Part shown: in pieces, positions 1 through 8,017 of the stretch
How positions within the stretch are numbered: position 1 is the first letter of the stretch
How the letters are laid out: every line of letters starts with the position of its first letter
NCBI GenBank assembly: GCA_030425645.1
Contig: JAUHZK010000011.1
Coordinates: 1 to 64,000 of the forward strand
Direction: 5' to 3'
Length of the DNA: 64,000 nucleotides
Origin: Gammaproteobacteria bacterium
GTDB lineage: Bacteria; Pseudomonadota; Gammaproteobacteria; JAPPPA01
Position numbers and translations under genes: made by a program
The notes under the pieces: model-generated
What the model saw: the letters and a program-made list of their open reading frames with translations, nothing else
What the model was told of the DNA's origin: nothing
The model's database searches: none

Positions 1-1
1 A

Positions 2-100
2 GCTAGAACTGATGTGTTCGATTACATCGAACGCTTCCATAACCCAAGGCGCCGACGTAAGCTGGCGCTGAGAAAAGCGGGCATTTTGCCCTTAACTTAA
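2..100 (+). pseudogene. C-terminal fragment of an IS3-family transposase (OrfB), cut by the window edge
   Basis: The frame opens at the window edge and ends with TAA at 98-100. It encodes ARTDVFDYIERFHNPRRRRK and then a short divergent tail, LALRKAGILPLT. The block DVFDYIERFHNP followed by arginines is the typical end of the integrase core (rve domain) of IS3-family OrfB transposases. In complete copies the motif is usually followed by a HS(T/A)LGY-type stretch, which is absent here, so the end may be degenerate or a subgroup variant. The body of the element lies upstream of the window, so I cannot say whether it is intact. The IS right end probably lies just after 100, because the same frame continues into unrelated sequence. 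Confidence 0.75.
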
Positions 101-436
101 CTGTCCGTTATTTCGGGGGATTACCCCAGTTCTTACGATTTATGGAATAGTAATTTTAGAAGTAATATTCCTTACGATTTATATGCTGACCTGAACGAGT
201 CAAGGGTTGATTCATTTTTTCCTTATGTAGATTTTACGGTTAACAAAGAGGGAGGGCGCGTGGACGACTTTCAAATTCTTACTGTTACACAGAAGTTGGA
301 ACGCCGGAGTGGCCCAATAGAGTTTCCTATATTATTGGCGTGGCGAGACTGCGAGTTAGTATATGACGGGTCCGTAGGGGGAGCGTTTAATCGGTCGCCA
401 ACTAGAGATTTAGCTTTAGACAAGTTGTTGGAATGA
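101..436 (+). pseudogene. Truncated hypothetical gene interrupted by the IS3-type element
   Basis: After the transposase stop the same frame stays open for 111 codons and ends with TGA at 434-436. It has no ATG; the first in-frame alternative start is a GTG near 260. The readable protein contains YDLYADLNESRVDSFFPYVD, then a mixed hydrophilic and hydrophobic stretch with ILLAWRDCELVYDG, and ends LDKLLE. I do not recognise a family. Codon use is AT-richer than in the neighbouring genes. The simplest reading is the 3' part of a foreign gene whose 5' end was replaced by the IS insertion; a small intact gene using the GTG is less likely. The first codons may be IS terminal sequence rather than gene. 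Confidence 0.45.
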
Positions 437-454
437 AGCTAAAAGAGGAAAAGG

Positions 455-480
455 AAATAGGGGACAGACTGAGCTGTTCC
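455..480. repeat. Small hairpin GGGACAG/CTGTTCC
   Basis: GGGACAG and CTGTTCC flank a six-base loop around 461-480 and pair fully with one G-U. It lies in the AT-rich stretch between the truncated gene and the GST terminator. The AATAGGGGACAGACTG context resembles short repeats I associate with REP/RAYT-type elements, but a single copy cannot establish this. Confidence 0.3.
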
Positions 481-502
481 AGCTTTTTCGGACAACAAAA
501 GT

Positions 503-540
503 AAGCCACTAGATATGAGTTCCCTAACAACTAGTGGCTT
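503..540. terminator. Inverted repeat AAGCCACTAG/CTAGTGGCTT downstream of the GST gene
   Basis: A perfect 10-bp stem (503-512 and 531-540) with an 18-base loop sits eight bases beyond the stop codon of the minus-strand GST gene. Read on the minus strand it is followed by ACTTTTGTTG, a weak T-tract. It is placed to end GST transcription and may act on both strands. Confidence 0.55.
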
Positions 541-548
541 CCTCAACC

Positions 549-1217
549 TCACGCTAACGGCGACGCATACCCCACAGCCTGCATCACCTTAAGCTCTACC
601 GCTAACACCTGCTGCACCATCGGCAATGCTAGGAAACGATCAGCATAAGCCTGTACGTTAGGTGCACTGTCAGGGATGGTTTGGCCAGTGTGTAGTAGTG
701 TGATCAGCAAACCACCAACACTAATATCTGCCAGTGATAACTCGTCGCCAGCGATCCAGCTGTCGCCACTGAGGTTGTCATTTAGGAATGCGTGTAGAGC
801 TGGCAGTTCTTCATTAATCGCTTTATCAACATCGGCCTGAATCACTGGGCGTTTAAACACGTATTGCGCCATCACAACTTCGGCAAAGAGGTGGCCAGCA
901 ATAACCGGTGTCATTTTGCCGTCGGCGTATTTGTCCCACCATAGGGTTTTATTACGGGCTTTGGCTTCGGTTGGAATGAGGGCTGGGCCGTCGTATTCGA
1001 TGTCAACGTGTTGGGCAATGACTGAAGAGTCTGAGAAGCCATCAATATCGTCTTGATAAGCCGGAATTTTGCCGAGTGGGCTGAGGCTTTTGAAAGGTTC
1101 GTCTTGGCTACGCGGCATGGTGTTTACGTAGTCAAAGTCGACGCCTTTGTAGAGTAAGGCTAGGTGTGCTTTGCGGCTGTAAAGCGAAAATGGGTGGCCG
1201 TATAAGGTGGGTTTCAT
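549..1217 (-). CDS. Glutathione S-transferase family protein
   Basis: This 222-residue protein has the size and two-domain plan of cytosolic GSTs, which conjugate or reduce electrophiles with glutathione. The N-terminal thioredoxin-like half (about 1-80) begins KPTLYGHPFSLYSRK, where the SLYS/R segment is the usual catalytic position. A cis-proline motif GKIP is at 49-52, and the glutathione-binding acidic-Ser motif appears as DSS at 63-65. The all-helical C-terminal half carries the N-capping pattern SLADISVGG. The substrate cannot be told from sequence. The gene lies 30 bp downstream of the aquaporin gene on the same strand and may be co-transcribed with it. A hairpin follows the stop. Confidence 0.85.
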   Translation of the reverse strand: MKPTLYGHPFSLYSRKAHLALLYKGVDFDYVNTMPRSQDEPFKSLSPLGKIPAYQDDIDGFSDSSVIAQHVDIEYDGPALIPTEAKARNKTLWWDKYADGKMTPVIAGHLFAEVVMAQYVFKRPVIQADVDKAINEELPALHAFLNDNLSGDSWIAGDELSLADISVGGLLITLLHTGQTIPDSAPNVQAYADRFLALPMVQQVLAVELKVMQAVGYASPLA

Positions 1218-1247
1218 GTCTCTTCCTGTCGATAACTTGTTGTGTAT

Positions 1248-1916
1248 TTAGCAGCAGTCGCCATCGTCGCAGTCATGCACATGGCGGCATATCAGTACGG
1301 CGACCAATGCTCCGATAATGGGGGCGGCGATATAAATCCACAAGTCGTTTAACTCGCCGGCAAATAGCGCCGGGGCAATGGAACGTGCCGGGTTCATCGA
1401 TGCGCCGGTGACCGGGCCTGCAAATAAGGCTTCTAAACCCACGGTGGCGCCAATGGCGGCACCGGCGGAAATGCCTTTTTCTTTGGCACCGGTAGAAACA
1501 CAGAGAATGACGAACATCAGAATGGCGGTAAGAATAATCTCAAAGCCAAAGCTCTGACCTTGGCTGCCTGCCGGTAAAGTGGCGCCCATGGTTGGGTGAT
1601 CGGGCAGTAGCGCCCAGAGGCTGGCACTGGCGAGCAGCGCGCCGGTGAGTTGGGCAACGATAAACAGCGGTGCCTCCGCTAGCGGCATGCGTTTGGCGGC
1701 TACAAAACCGAGTGTGACAGCGGGGTTAAAGTGGGCGCCAGAAATCTCACCAACGGCGTAAATCATCGCCATCACTACCATGCCAAATACCAGCGCAATG
1801 CCTAGGTGGCCTAAGGCACCGCCGTAGAGGTCGTTAATAATAATGGCGCCAGTGCCGGCGAGGACCAAAGCATAAGTGCCGACAGCTTCGGCGACGAAAA
1901 TAGAACGTTTTTGCAT
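1248..1916 (-). CDS. MIP-family aquaporin, NIP-like
   Basis: This is a 222-residue inner-membrane channel with six predicted membrane helices and the two half-helix motifs NPA (64-66, in SGAHFNPAVTLG) and NPA (175-177, in GPVTGASMNPARS). The GPVTGASMNPARS segment resembles the nodulin-intrinsic-protein (NIP) branch more than AqpZ. By hand alignment to AqpZ the selectivity-filter positions are F44, A163, A172 and R178, lacking the AqpZ His, so it is probably not a strict water channel. NIP-like bacterial channels can pass small uncharged solutes, including metalloid hydroxides; this is inference. The C-terminus is CRHVHDCDDGDCC, an unusual Cys/His/Asp tail. It lies upstream of the GST gene. 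Confidence 0.85.
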   Translation of the reverse strand: MQKRSIFVAEAVGTYALVLAGTGAIIINDLYGGALGHLGIALVFGMVVMAMIYAVGEISGAHFNPAVTLGFVAAKRMPLAEAPLFIVAQLTGALLASASLWALLPDHPTMGATLPAGSQGQSFGFEIILTAILMFVILCVSTGAKEKGISAGAAIGATVGLEALFAGPVTGASMNPARSIAPALFAGELNDLWIYIAAPIIGALVAVLICRHVHDCDDGDCC

Positions 1917-1958
1917 CTTTTTACCGCTTAACAGGGGCGCGATTGTAGTGGCTGCAGT

Positions 1959-4505
1959 TTACCGTTGTGTGGCAATGGCAGCTAGCTCTGCTGCAAGCGG
2001 GTAGTGCTCTGCCAGTGCTTGCAGTTTGCTGATGGCGGCCGGGTCGCGTTCGGCCAATAGGCCGACGGCTTGATGTAATTGTGCGGTTTGCTTGGCTGCG
2101 GTCCTATTGATTTCTGATTTCGCAATAGCCACGCGTTTATGGTCGGTGCCTAGTGCCCATAACACTGGCGCTTCCCAGTCGGTGATTGCTAGTAGTTGGC
2201 TAATTACCTGCAGGCGTTGTGTTTGGTTGGGGCGGAACTGGCCATTGAGTAATGGTTGTATGGCCCAAGCGATTTGTAGCTGGTCATCGGCTAGTGGCCA
2301 TTGCGTGGCCCAAACCGAGGCTTTGAAACGCGCCTCGCTGTCGGCACCGTCCATCCATTTGGCGTAGGTTTTGATGTCGATATCACCGGGCCAGCGGCTT
2401 TCAATCCGTTGCGGCCAGTTGTCGCTAACGGCTGGTCGTGTGCCGGCCCATTGTTGCAGGGTATCTGGCCCAGCAATAAAGCTGCTGGCCAGCTGAGCCG
2501 GGGTTTCAAAACCGGCGGTTTTGAGCTGCTGTCTAGATGCGGAATCGTTAAATAAGGCGGTGATGGCGTCGCTGGCCACTTGGCCTTGTTTGCTACCGAG
2601 CAGTATCCAGTTGTAATGGCTGCCAGCCCATAGGCTGCAATCGGCAAAGGCCTTGCAGAAGGCTTGAATAATGGCTTTACTGCTGGCGACGGTAAGCTGA
2701 TCTACCGGCAACCAATAACTGGCCCAGCCCTGCGGTTTTAAGGCCTGCTGCATCAGTTGGAAATACTCTTGGCTATAGAGCGCGTGCATACCCGCCAAGC
2801 GGGGTGGCGGTGGTTCGCCGGTAATCAGATCGAATTGCGCCGGGTTTTGCTGCAAGACTTTGCGGCCGTCTTCTAAGCGCAGGCGAACCCGTGGGTCGTC
2901 TAGCGGTTGATCGGGTCGTTGAATCAGGCGACTAGTGGCAAGAATGGTGGCGGAGGGGTCGGCAATAGTTAGGCTTTGCGTGTTGGCTGAGGCCAGCAAG
3001 GTTTCAGCAGTGGTGCCAACGCCATAGCTAATTAGCAATACGTCGCTAAGGTCGCTACGCATAGCCTGTGGTAACCATGCGAATAGCCGCATATAACGTT
3101 CTGAGTCTGCGGCAGTGCTGGTCATCGAGTAAGAGTCGGTGACTAAGCGATGCGATAGCGGCTGTTCTAGGAAACGGCTTTCTAGCAGTTGTACCGACTG
3201 ATACTTGCCGTCGGCTTGGGCAACGATTTCGGCTTGATCCAGCTGCACATAAAGCTGAGCGGCACGGTTTTGTTTCTGTTGCCATTGTTCAGGTAAGGCA
3301 AAAGCAATAATGCCAACGGCAACAAAGCCAGCCGCGGCCAATTTGGTTTGATTAAGTAGCGCCGCCAGCGCGGTAATTAGCAATAGGCATTGCAAGGCAT
3401 GGGCAACGCCAATCGTGGGGAGTAAATACAGCGCGACCAGCGGCGCACCGATGGCGCTACCCAAGGTGCTGGCGAGAATTAGTTGTGCGCTGGCATTACG
3501 TTGATTGTTCGATTGCTGAAGCGCGCGCGTAGCTATAACCATTAACGCGCCGCTGCAGATACAAGGCAGGGCAATCAATGCCGCCGCATGCAGTATTAAT
3601 GAACCGCTAGCACCTGGCTGCCACAACATAAGCCCGATAACGGTGACTAGGCTTTGGGTAATTAGCAGTACGACTAATGCTTGGTTCGTTGCTAGCGATG
3701 GCCTTTTTCGTAAATAGGTGGAGGCACCTGCACTGCCTATGGCTAAGCCAACTAAAACCACCGCCAACATGACGGCGAAATTTTCGCTGGTGGAACGGTG
3801 TGTGAGGAGTAGGGCGCGGAACCAGATCACTTCCATACCCAACACAAATAGGCCGCTGGCGGCTACGGCTAGCAGCGGTCGCCACGGTGTGTTTGAGTGT
3901 TGTTGGTTGTCAGAGGTGTCATCGCTAGGGGCGTTATCTGTATAGCGGTCGCTAGCGAAAATAAACACCAATAACGCCGCCAAGCATTGACCGACCACAG
4001 CCACCAGCCCGGTATGGCTTAGGCCAAGCTGGGGTATTAACCACCAAACGGTAGCGACGGCGCCTAAGGCCGCGCCGCTGGTATTGGCAGCGTAGGCGAG
4101 GCCAATGCCGGTACTTAGGCTTTGTTGGCGCAGGCAGGCGACAGCCAGCGGTAAGGTCATGCCCATAAATAACGTTGGTGCCAAAATCCACAGCAGCGCT
4201 GTCCACGACACTACATCGCTACTATTGGCAAAGCGGCTGTTGGCCGCTAGCGCGAACAGCCCGACTAATAGTTCGCATAAGGCCCAGAGTTTGGCGCTGC
4301 TGAGTGGTAATGACTGGCGCTTTAACATCAGCCATTGGCCTAGCCCAAGGCCCAACATAAAACAGGCCAGTACCGCAGCACTGGCTTCGGCAGTGTGACC
4401 CCAATGCAGCGCTAACCAGTCAAACCATAGGGTTTCAAGAACAAGGCTGGCAGCGCCCGAGAAAAATAGCGTTATCAGTAATAAAGCGTGGCGAAGGGGC
4501 AGCAT
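1959..4505 (-). CDS. Polytopic membrane protein with C-terminal spermidine-synthase-like domain
   Basis: This 848-residue protein has about a dozen hydrophobic segments in its first half, beginning LLITLFFSGAASLVLETLWF, the start seen in 'fused MFS/spermidine synthase' proteins. A Rossmann methyltransferase-like domain of the spermidine synthase fold follows at about 430-690 (LISYGVGTTAETLL, then IADPSATILATS, then EDGRKVLQQ). The catalytic block that reads D-S-T-D-P in SpeE is ITGEPPPP here, so the two acidic residues needed for aminopropyl transfer are missing. It is therefore unlikely to make spermidine. Real function unknown; members of this group are often envelope-associated. It ends in a hydrophilic helical tail of about 150 residues. 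Confidence 0.7.
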   Translation of the reverse strand: MLPLRHALLLITLFFSGAASLVLETLWFDWLALHWGHTAEASAAVLACFMLGLGLGQWLMLKRQSLPLSSAKLWALCELLVGLFALAANSRFANSSDVVSWTALLWILAPTLFMGMTLPLAVACLRQQSLSTGIGLAYAANTSGAALGAVATVWWLIPQLGLSHTGLVAVVGQCLAALLVFIFASDRYTDNAPSDDTSDNQQHSNTPWRPLLAVAASGLFVLGMEVIWFRALLLTHRSTSENFAVMLAVVLVGLAIGSAGASTYLRKRPSLATNQALVVLLITQSLVTVIGLMLWQPGASGSLILHAAALIALPCICSGALMVIATRALQQSNNQRNASAQLILASTLGSAIGAPLVALYLLPTIGVAHALQCLLLITALAALLNQTKLAAAGFVAVGIIAFALPEQWQQKQNRAAQLYVQLDQAEIVAQADGKYQSVQLLESRFLEQPLSHRLVTDSYSMTSTAADSERYMRLFAWLPQAMRSDLSDVLLISYGVGTTAETLLASANTQSLTIADPSATILATSRLIQRPDQPLDDPRVRLRLEDGRKVLQQNPAQFDLITGEPPPPRLAGMHALYSQEYFQLMQQALKPQGWASYWLPVDQLTVASSKAIIQAFCKAFADCSLWAGSHYNWILLGSKQGQVASDAITALFNDSASRQQLKTAGFETPAQLASSFIAGPDTLQQWAGTRPAVSDNWPQRIESRWPGDIDIKTYAKWMDGADSEARFKASVWATQWPLADDQLQIAWAIQPLLNGQFRPNQTQRLQVISQLLAITDWEAPVLWALGTDHKRVAIAKSEINRTAAKQTAQLHQAVGLLAERDPAAISKLQALAEHYPLAAELAAIATQR

Positions 4506-4541
4506 GCGCTTGGTTTTGGCTAATGACCCACTACAGGCGGT

Positions 4542-5933
4542 TTAGTCGTTGCCAGCAGGTGGTTCCACAAAACGTTCAGACTCGTCATGTGAAATTTGCT
4601 TACGCGTTTTTACGCCCAAGTCGCGTAAACGTTCTGCTGTGCGCAGAGCGTTGCCTTTGCCGGTGGCAAGGCGTGACCATGCGCTGTCCCATTGGTCTTG
4701 CGCCTTTTGTAGGGAGGCTTTGACTTTCTGCAGGTCGTTTTCAGAGTCGGCAATTTTGTCGTACAAGGTGCCAGCAACACGGGCGATCTCGACGGCATTC
4801 TGATTTTGTTCGTGATTCCGCCACAGCATCTCGACGGTTTTTAGATTCGGGTACAGGCTGTATGGCGACACGATCACGACTTTTTTCTCTAACCCATAAG
4901 CAATCAGGCTGAGATCGGCTTGGGTGGCGTCTAAATAGGCCTGGTCGATGGGCATAAACATAAATACGAAATCGAGTGTTTTGCCAGGGTAGGCCGTTTC
5001 GTAACGTTTCTTAGAGAGGCCGTCGATATGCTGCCGGATTGAGCGCACGTGTAAATCTAACTGTTGCTTTTTGTCAGTGGCGCCTTCGGCATTGCAATAG
5101 GCGCTGTAGGCAGTGAGCGAGACCTTACTGTCGATCACCACAATCCGATCTTGCGGCAAATAAAGTACGACGTCAGGCCGAATAATGGTGTTCTCGTCAT
5201 TGCGCTCAGTGGTTTGCTGGTCAAAGTGCAAACCTTCAGATAAACCGGCTTGTTCCAATACGGTTTTGAGAATGATCTCGCCCCAGTTGCCTTGTACCTT
5301 GTTCTGGCCGCTAAGGGCATTGGTAAGGGCGTTGGCTTCGGCGCTAATTTGCTGGTTTAGCTCGGTCAGCGCTTTAATCTCGCCCTGCAAGCTCGCGCGC
5401 TCTTTGCCTTCGGTTTCAAATTTTTGCTCTACGGTTTGCTTAAAACCTTTGAGCTGCTCGGCGAATGGATTCAGCAATTGGCCAATTTGTTCTTGGCTGC
5501 GTTCGCCGAATTGTTTGCTTTTGTTGTCGAAGATTTTTTGCGCGGTGTTTTCAAACTGATTTCTTAACTCTTCGCGATCCTGTTCGCGAGTTTTGGTTAA
5601 TAGTGCAAGCTTTTCTTCAGCGGCTTTTTGCTCGCTAGTTAGCTGGGCTTGTAGCCCAGCCAGTTGTTGTTGAGCTTGTTGGGTTTGCTTAACGCTATGT
5701 TCCAGCTCAGTCTGCAGCGCGGCTATTTTTTGCTGGGCTTGGCTGTTCTCTAACTCACGGGCGCTAAGGCTGAGTTGGGACTTGTTTAGTTCTAGTGTCA
5801 GTTTTTGTTGCTTACGTAAATGCCATAGCGACAAAAGCAGCGCGACACAGAAAACGCTAACTGCGGCCACCGTGATGGCAGTAGCGAGGCTAACGCTGGC
5901 GGGTAAGGATATTTCAGACAATGATAAAGGCAT
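4542..5933 (-). CDS. rmuC: DNA recombination protein RmuC
   Basis: The 463-residue protein has an N-terminal membrane anchor (about 16-38), a long coiled coil rich in Gln, Glu and Leu (about 40-190), then the RmuC domain containing GNWGEIILKTVLEQAGL, RPDVVLYLP and VIDSKVSLTAY. The domain resembles a PD-(D/E)XK nuclease fold. RmuC limits rearrangements at inverted repeats in E. coli; the biochemical activity is not firmly known. It starts 5' of an AT-rich gap that holds a hairpin and ends 36 bp before the next minus-strand gene, so the two may share a transcript. Length is typical (E. coli 475). Confidence 0.93.
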   Translation of the reverse strand: MPLSLSEISLPASVSLATAITVAAVSVFCVALLLSLWHLRKQQKLTLELNKSQLSLSARELENSQAQQKIAALQTELEHSVKQTQQAQQQLAGLQAQLTSEQKAAEEKLALLTKTREQDREELRNQFENTAQKIFDNKSKQFGERSQEQIGQLLNPFAEQLKGFKQTVEQKFETEGKERASLQGEIKALTELNQQISAEANALTNALSGQNKVQGNWGEIILKTVLEQAGLSEGLHFDQQTTERNDENTIIRPDVVLYLPQDRIVVIDSKVSLTAYSAYCNAEGATDKKQQLDLHVRSIRQHIDGLSKKRYETAYPGKTLDFVFMFMPIDQAYLDATQADLSLIAYGLEKKVVIVSPYSLYPNLKTVEMLWRNHEQNQNAVEIARVAGTLYDKIADSENDLQKVKASLQKAQDQWDSAWSRLATGKGNALRTAERLRDLGVKTRKQISHDESERFVEPPAGND

Positions 5934-5975
5934 GATGAGCCTGCGATTTTTTTGCTTAGCTTGCCATTTTTCACA

Positions 5976-6000
5976 GTGGCTCGCTCATTTAGTGAGCCAC
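5976..6000. repeat. Inverted repeat GTGGCTC/GAGCCAC between nuclease and rmuC
   Basis: A perfect 7-bp stem (5976-5982 and 5994-6000) lies downstream of the minus-strand nuclease gene and upstream of rmuC. It lacks a T-run on the minus strand, so it is at best a weak or Rho-assisted terminator or an RNA-processing hairpin. Confidence 0.4.
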
Positions 6001-6034
6001 CGCTTGTATTGATGGCCCGTATTAATAGCGTGTC

Positions 6035-6964
6035 TTAATAGCGGGCTGGGTTTCGATCAACCGCGGCTAGGTTCCAACTGCGGCCATCGCTTGCTTGGCT
6101 TTCCAGCTGTTGTTCGGCCGGATCGGCTAGCTGGTGAAAAAAGTCGAGGCCGGTAGCGGCTTCAATATCATCAATACTGCTCAGAAAACGGCTGAGCGGC
6201 TCATTGCCTTTGACTTGTTGCGGCATCACAAAACTGATGGCCTCTGCCGGTGCGGTATCGGTAGCGGGTTTGACGATGATTTTGTAGAAGGCATCTGGGA
6301 TTTCAACGCCGCTGCGCAGGCTGCTGATTTGGTCGTCAAAAATGGGCCCGGTGATGACCCATAGTGTTTGCTGACGCGGCAAAAAATGGTCGACTACGAC
6401 TTCTTCCAAACGCTGCCAGAGTTTTTGGTTTAGATTCTTACGTTGTGGGCTGATATTGCTCATTTTGAAGCTGGCGAGCTGGGCGCTGCGGCCATATTCG
6501 CTGGCAATGGCATAGTTAGGCGCTAGATGCCCACGATCGTAGCCGCTGCGGGTGTAATCGTTGCTGGCAATGCGCATCAGGCTGCGGTTGTCGATCGTAA
6601 AGTGTTTAGGGCGTTGGCCGCTGTGGCGTTGGGGTTTCTGGCTAAGGCGATAGGTCACCCAAAGCGCGTTACGGCGCCATTCTGAGTAGCCGAGCATAAA
6701 GCCGGGGTTACGCCAATGTCGCAGCCAATGGCTGGGGCCGGACTCGGTGGTTTTAGGGACGCCCATATAGGCCATTTTGGCTTGTTCTTGGCGGTCATGG
6801 TCTAACCAGAGAAAGCTTAGGGGAATGGCGATCAATAAAATCAGCAGACGTTTGCCACGCGCATGGCGTGAGAAAAACAAACTCAGTAAAGTGACCAGCA
6901 GATTTTTGGATTGCCGGCGATGAGATTGTCGGCGAGGTGATGATTGGGGAAATTGAAAGGCCAT
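6035..6964 (-). CDS. DNA/RNA non-specific endonuclease (NUC1 family), membrane-anchored
   Basis: This 309-residue protein carries the signature DRGHLAP at 143-149, with His146 as the expected general base. NISPQRKNLNQKLW follows, where Asn179 aligns with the Mg-binding Asn of Serratia nuclease. A basic N-terminus is followed by one hydrophobic segment (about 40-54), suggesting an inner-membrane anchor or uncleaved signal with the nuclease in the periplasm. Such enzymes cut DNA and RNA without sequence preference and may serve nutrient scavenging. The start codon shares the tetranucleotide CATG with the divergent VOC gene. A later start would remove the membrane segment, so I keep this one. 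Confidence 0.85.
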   Translation of the reverse strand: MAFQFPQSSPRRQSHRRQSKNLLVTLLSLFFSRHARGKRLLILLIAIPLSFLWLDHDRQEQAKMAYMGVPKTTESGPSHWLRHWRNPGFMLGYSEWRRNALWVTYRLSQKPQRHSGQRPKHFTIDNRSLMRIASNDYTRSGYDRGHLAPNYAIASEYGRSAQLASFKMSNISPQRKNLNQKLWQRLEEVVVDHFLPRQQTLWVITGPIFDDQISSLRSGVEIPDAFYKIIVKPATDTAPAEAISFVMPQQVKGNEPLSRFLSSIDDIEAATGLDFFHQLADPAEQQLESQASDGRSWNLAAVDRNPARY

Positions 6965-7358
6965 GACAGACAGTAATAATTCAGCGAGTGGGGCAGGAAG
7001 TGCCGGCGCATCTTATCCGGTTTCGCATGTGGAATGGGAGGTTGCCGATGGTGGTTTGTCAGCGGCCTTTTTAGAGCGTCTGTTTGCTTGGTCTTTTTCT
7101 CGCTTTAGCGAACATTATTGGTTGTACGAGGCCGCCCAGGGCCCGGCCATAGGCTTGCTAGAGAAAGCCGAACCGAAGCGCTTGGATGAAAGTTGCCCGG
7201 TGTTTATTCAAGTAGATGATATGGCCGCTAGTTTGGCGCTGGCAGAGTCGTTGGCGGCAGAAATTATTGAGCAGCCGGTAGCGATTGAAGGTTATGGACG
7301 TTGGGCCAAAATAAAAGAGCCCGGCGGTAATCTCGTCGGGCTCTTTGAAAAGGTTTAA
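6963..7358 (+). CDS. VOC-superfamily (glyoxalase/bleomycin-resistance-like) protein
   Basis: The 131-residue protein has two beta-alpha-beta modules in the style of the vicinal-oxygen-chelate fold. The first opens with SHVEWEV, the second ends with the diagnostic EPGGNLVGLFE, corresponding to the common DPxGNxxxLFE block. Metal-ligand candidates are His23 and the Glu in GLFE. About 20 residues of Ser/Gly/Ala-rich sequence precede the domain. Substrate is unknown. The gene overlaps the divergent nuclease start by two bases. The DNA of its last 13 codons also forms a strong hairpin that reads as a terminator for the convergent DoxX gene. Confidence 0.75.
   Translation: MTDSNNSASGAGSAGASYPVSHVEWEVADGGLSAAFLERLFAWSFSRFSEHYWLYEAAQGPAIGLLEKAEPKRLDESCPVFIQVDDMAASLALAESLAAEIIEQPVAIEGYGRWAKIKEPGGNLVGLFEKV
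7310..7346 (-). terminator. Terminator for doxX/htrA embedded in the VOC coding sequence
   Basis: On the minus strand, AAAGAGCCCGACG and a matching arm form a 13-bp stem (7334-7346 with 7314-7326, one G-U) around a seven-base loop. TTTTATTTT follows directly. This is a canonical intrinsic terminator for the minus-strand DoxX gene, which ends at 7384. It overlaps the conserved EPGGNLVGLFE codons of the VOC gene. Confidence 0.75.
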
Positions 7359-7383
7359 GGGCTTAATTTAGGCGCTGAAGGTT

Positions 7384-7998
7384 TTAGCGACGAAAGACTT
7401 GGTAAATCCAATAGTCGAGGCTAAAGAAGCGCCCAGCGCCCGTGAAGAACAGCGATAACAACATCACAAAATAGGTGGCGGCGAATTCAATGCCGTTATT
7501 CAAAATCACGAAGTTGCCACTGCTCTTAAGCCAGCCGTAGTTGCCGTGTGCCTGTAACAGGCTTTTGGCAGCGGCGAGCTTGTCGGCAGAGTCAGCAATG
7601 CGGTCGGTCAGGAAGATGGCCGGTGCTTTGGGGTCAGCGATTGCTGGCCAGCCGTATTGCCAATGTACAGTTACGGCGGCGACCACCATGGTCACCATCA
7701 TCGGGATGGCCATCCAGCGTAGGGCGAAACCAAATAACAGGGCAACAGCGCCGAGCAGTTCGGCGTAGCCAGCCAAATAGGCCATTAAGGTTGGGAACGG
7801 CAAACCTAGACCCCAATCGGGGTTGCCAAACCACTGCACCACCGAGTCGTAGGGGGCGAGGGTTTCAAAATCAATTTTGTTGCTGCCGGCCATCCAAAAA
7901 ATAGGCACTAAGTAGAGGCGTATGGCGAGTGGCGCGAGGAAGTCGAGTTTCCGAGTCCAGTTCAGTGCGTCATGTGCACGGTTGGCAAGCATCAGCAT
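7384..7998 (-). CDS. DoxX-family membrane protein
   Basis: I start this 204-residue protein at the ATG at 7996-7998, which has AGGGA eight bases upstream; a longer frame would run into htrA. The sequence has four hydrophobic segments. It contains LVPIFWMAGSNKIDFE near the first helix, YAELLGAVALLFGFALR and MMVTMVVAAVTVHW, the usual pattern of DoxX proteins of the inner membrane. An insertion of about 45 residues (GWPAIADPKAPAIFLTDRI onward) lies between helices 3 and 4. The family's role is poorly defined, with links to redox homeostasis. It starts 20 bp after the htrA stop, so the two probably form an operon. Confidence 0.85.
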   Translation of the reverse strand: MLMLANRAHDALNWTRKLDFLAPLAIRLYLVPIFWMAGSNKIDFETLAPYDSVVQWFGNPDWGLGLPFPTLMAYLAGYAELLGAVALLFGFALRWMAIPMMVTMVVAAVTVHWQYGWPAIADPKAPAIFLTDRIADSADKLAAAKSLLQAHGNYGWLKSSGNFVILNNGIEFAATYFVMLLSLFFTGAGRFFSLDYWIYQVFRR

Positions 7999-8017
7999 GA
8001 TGATTTCCCTGTGTTGG

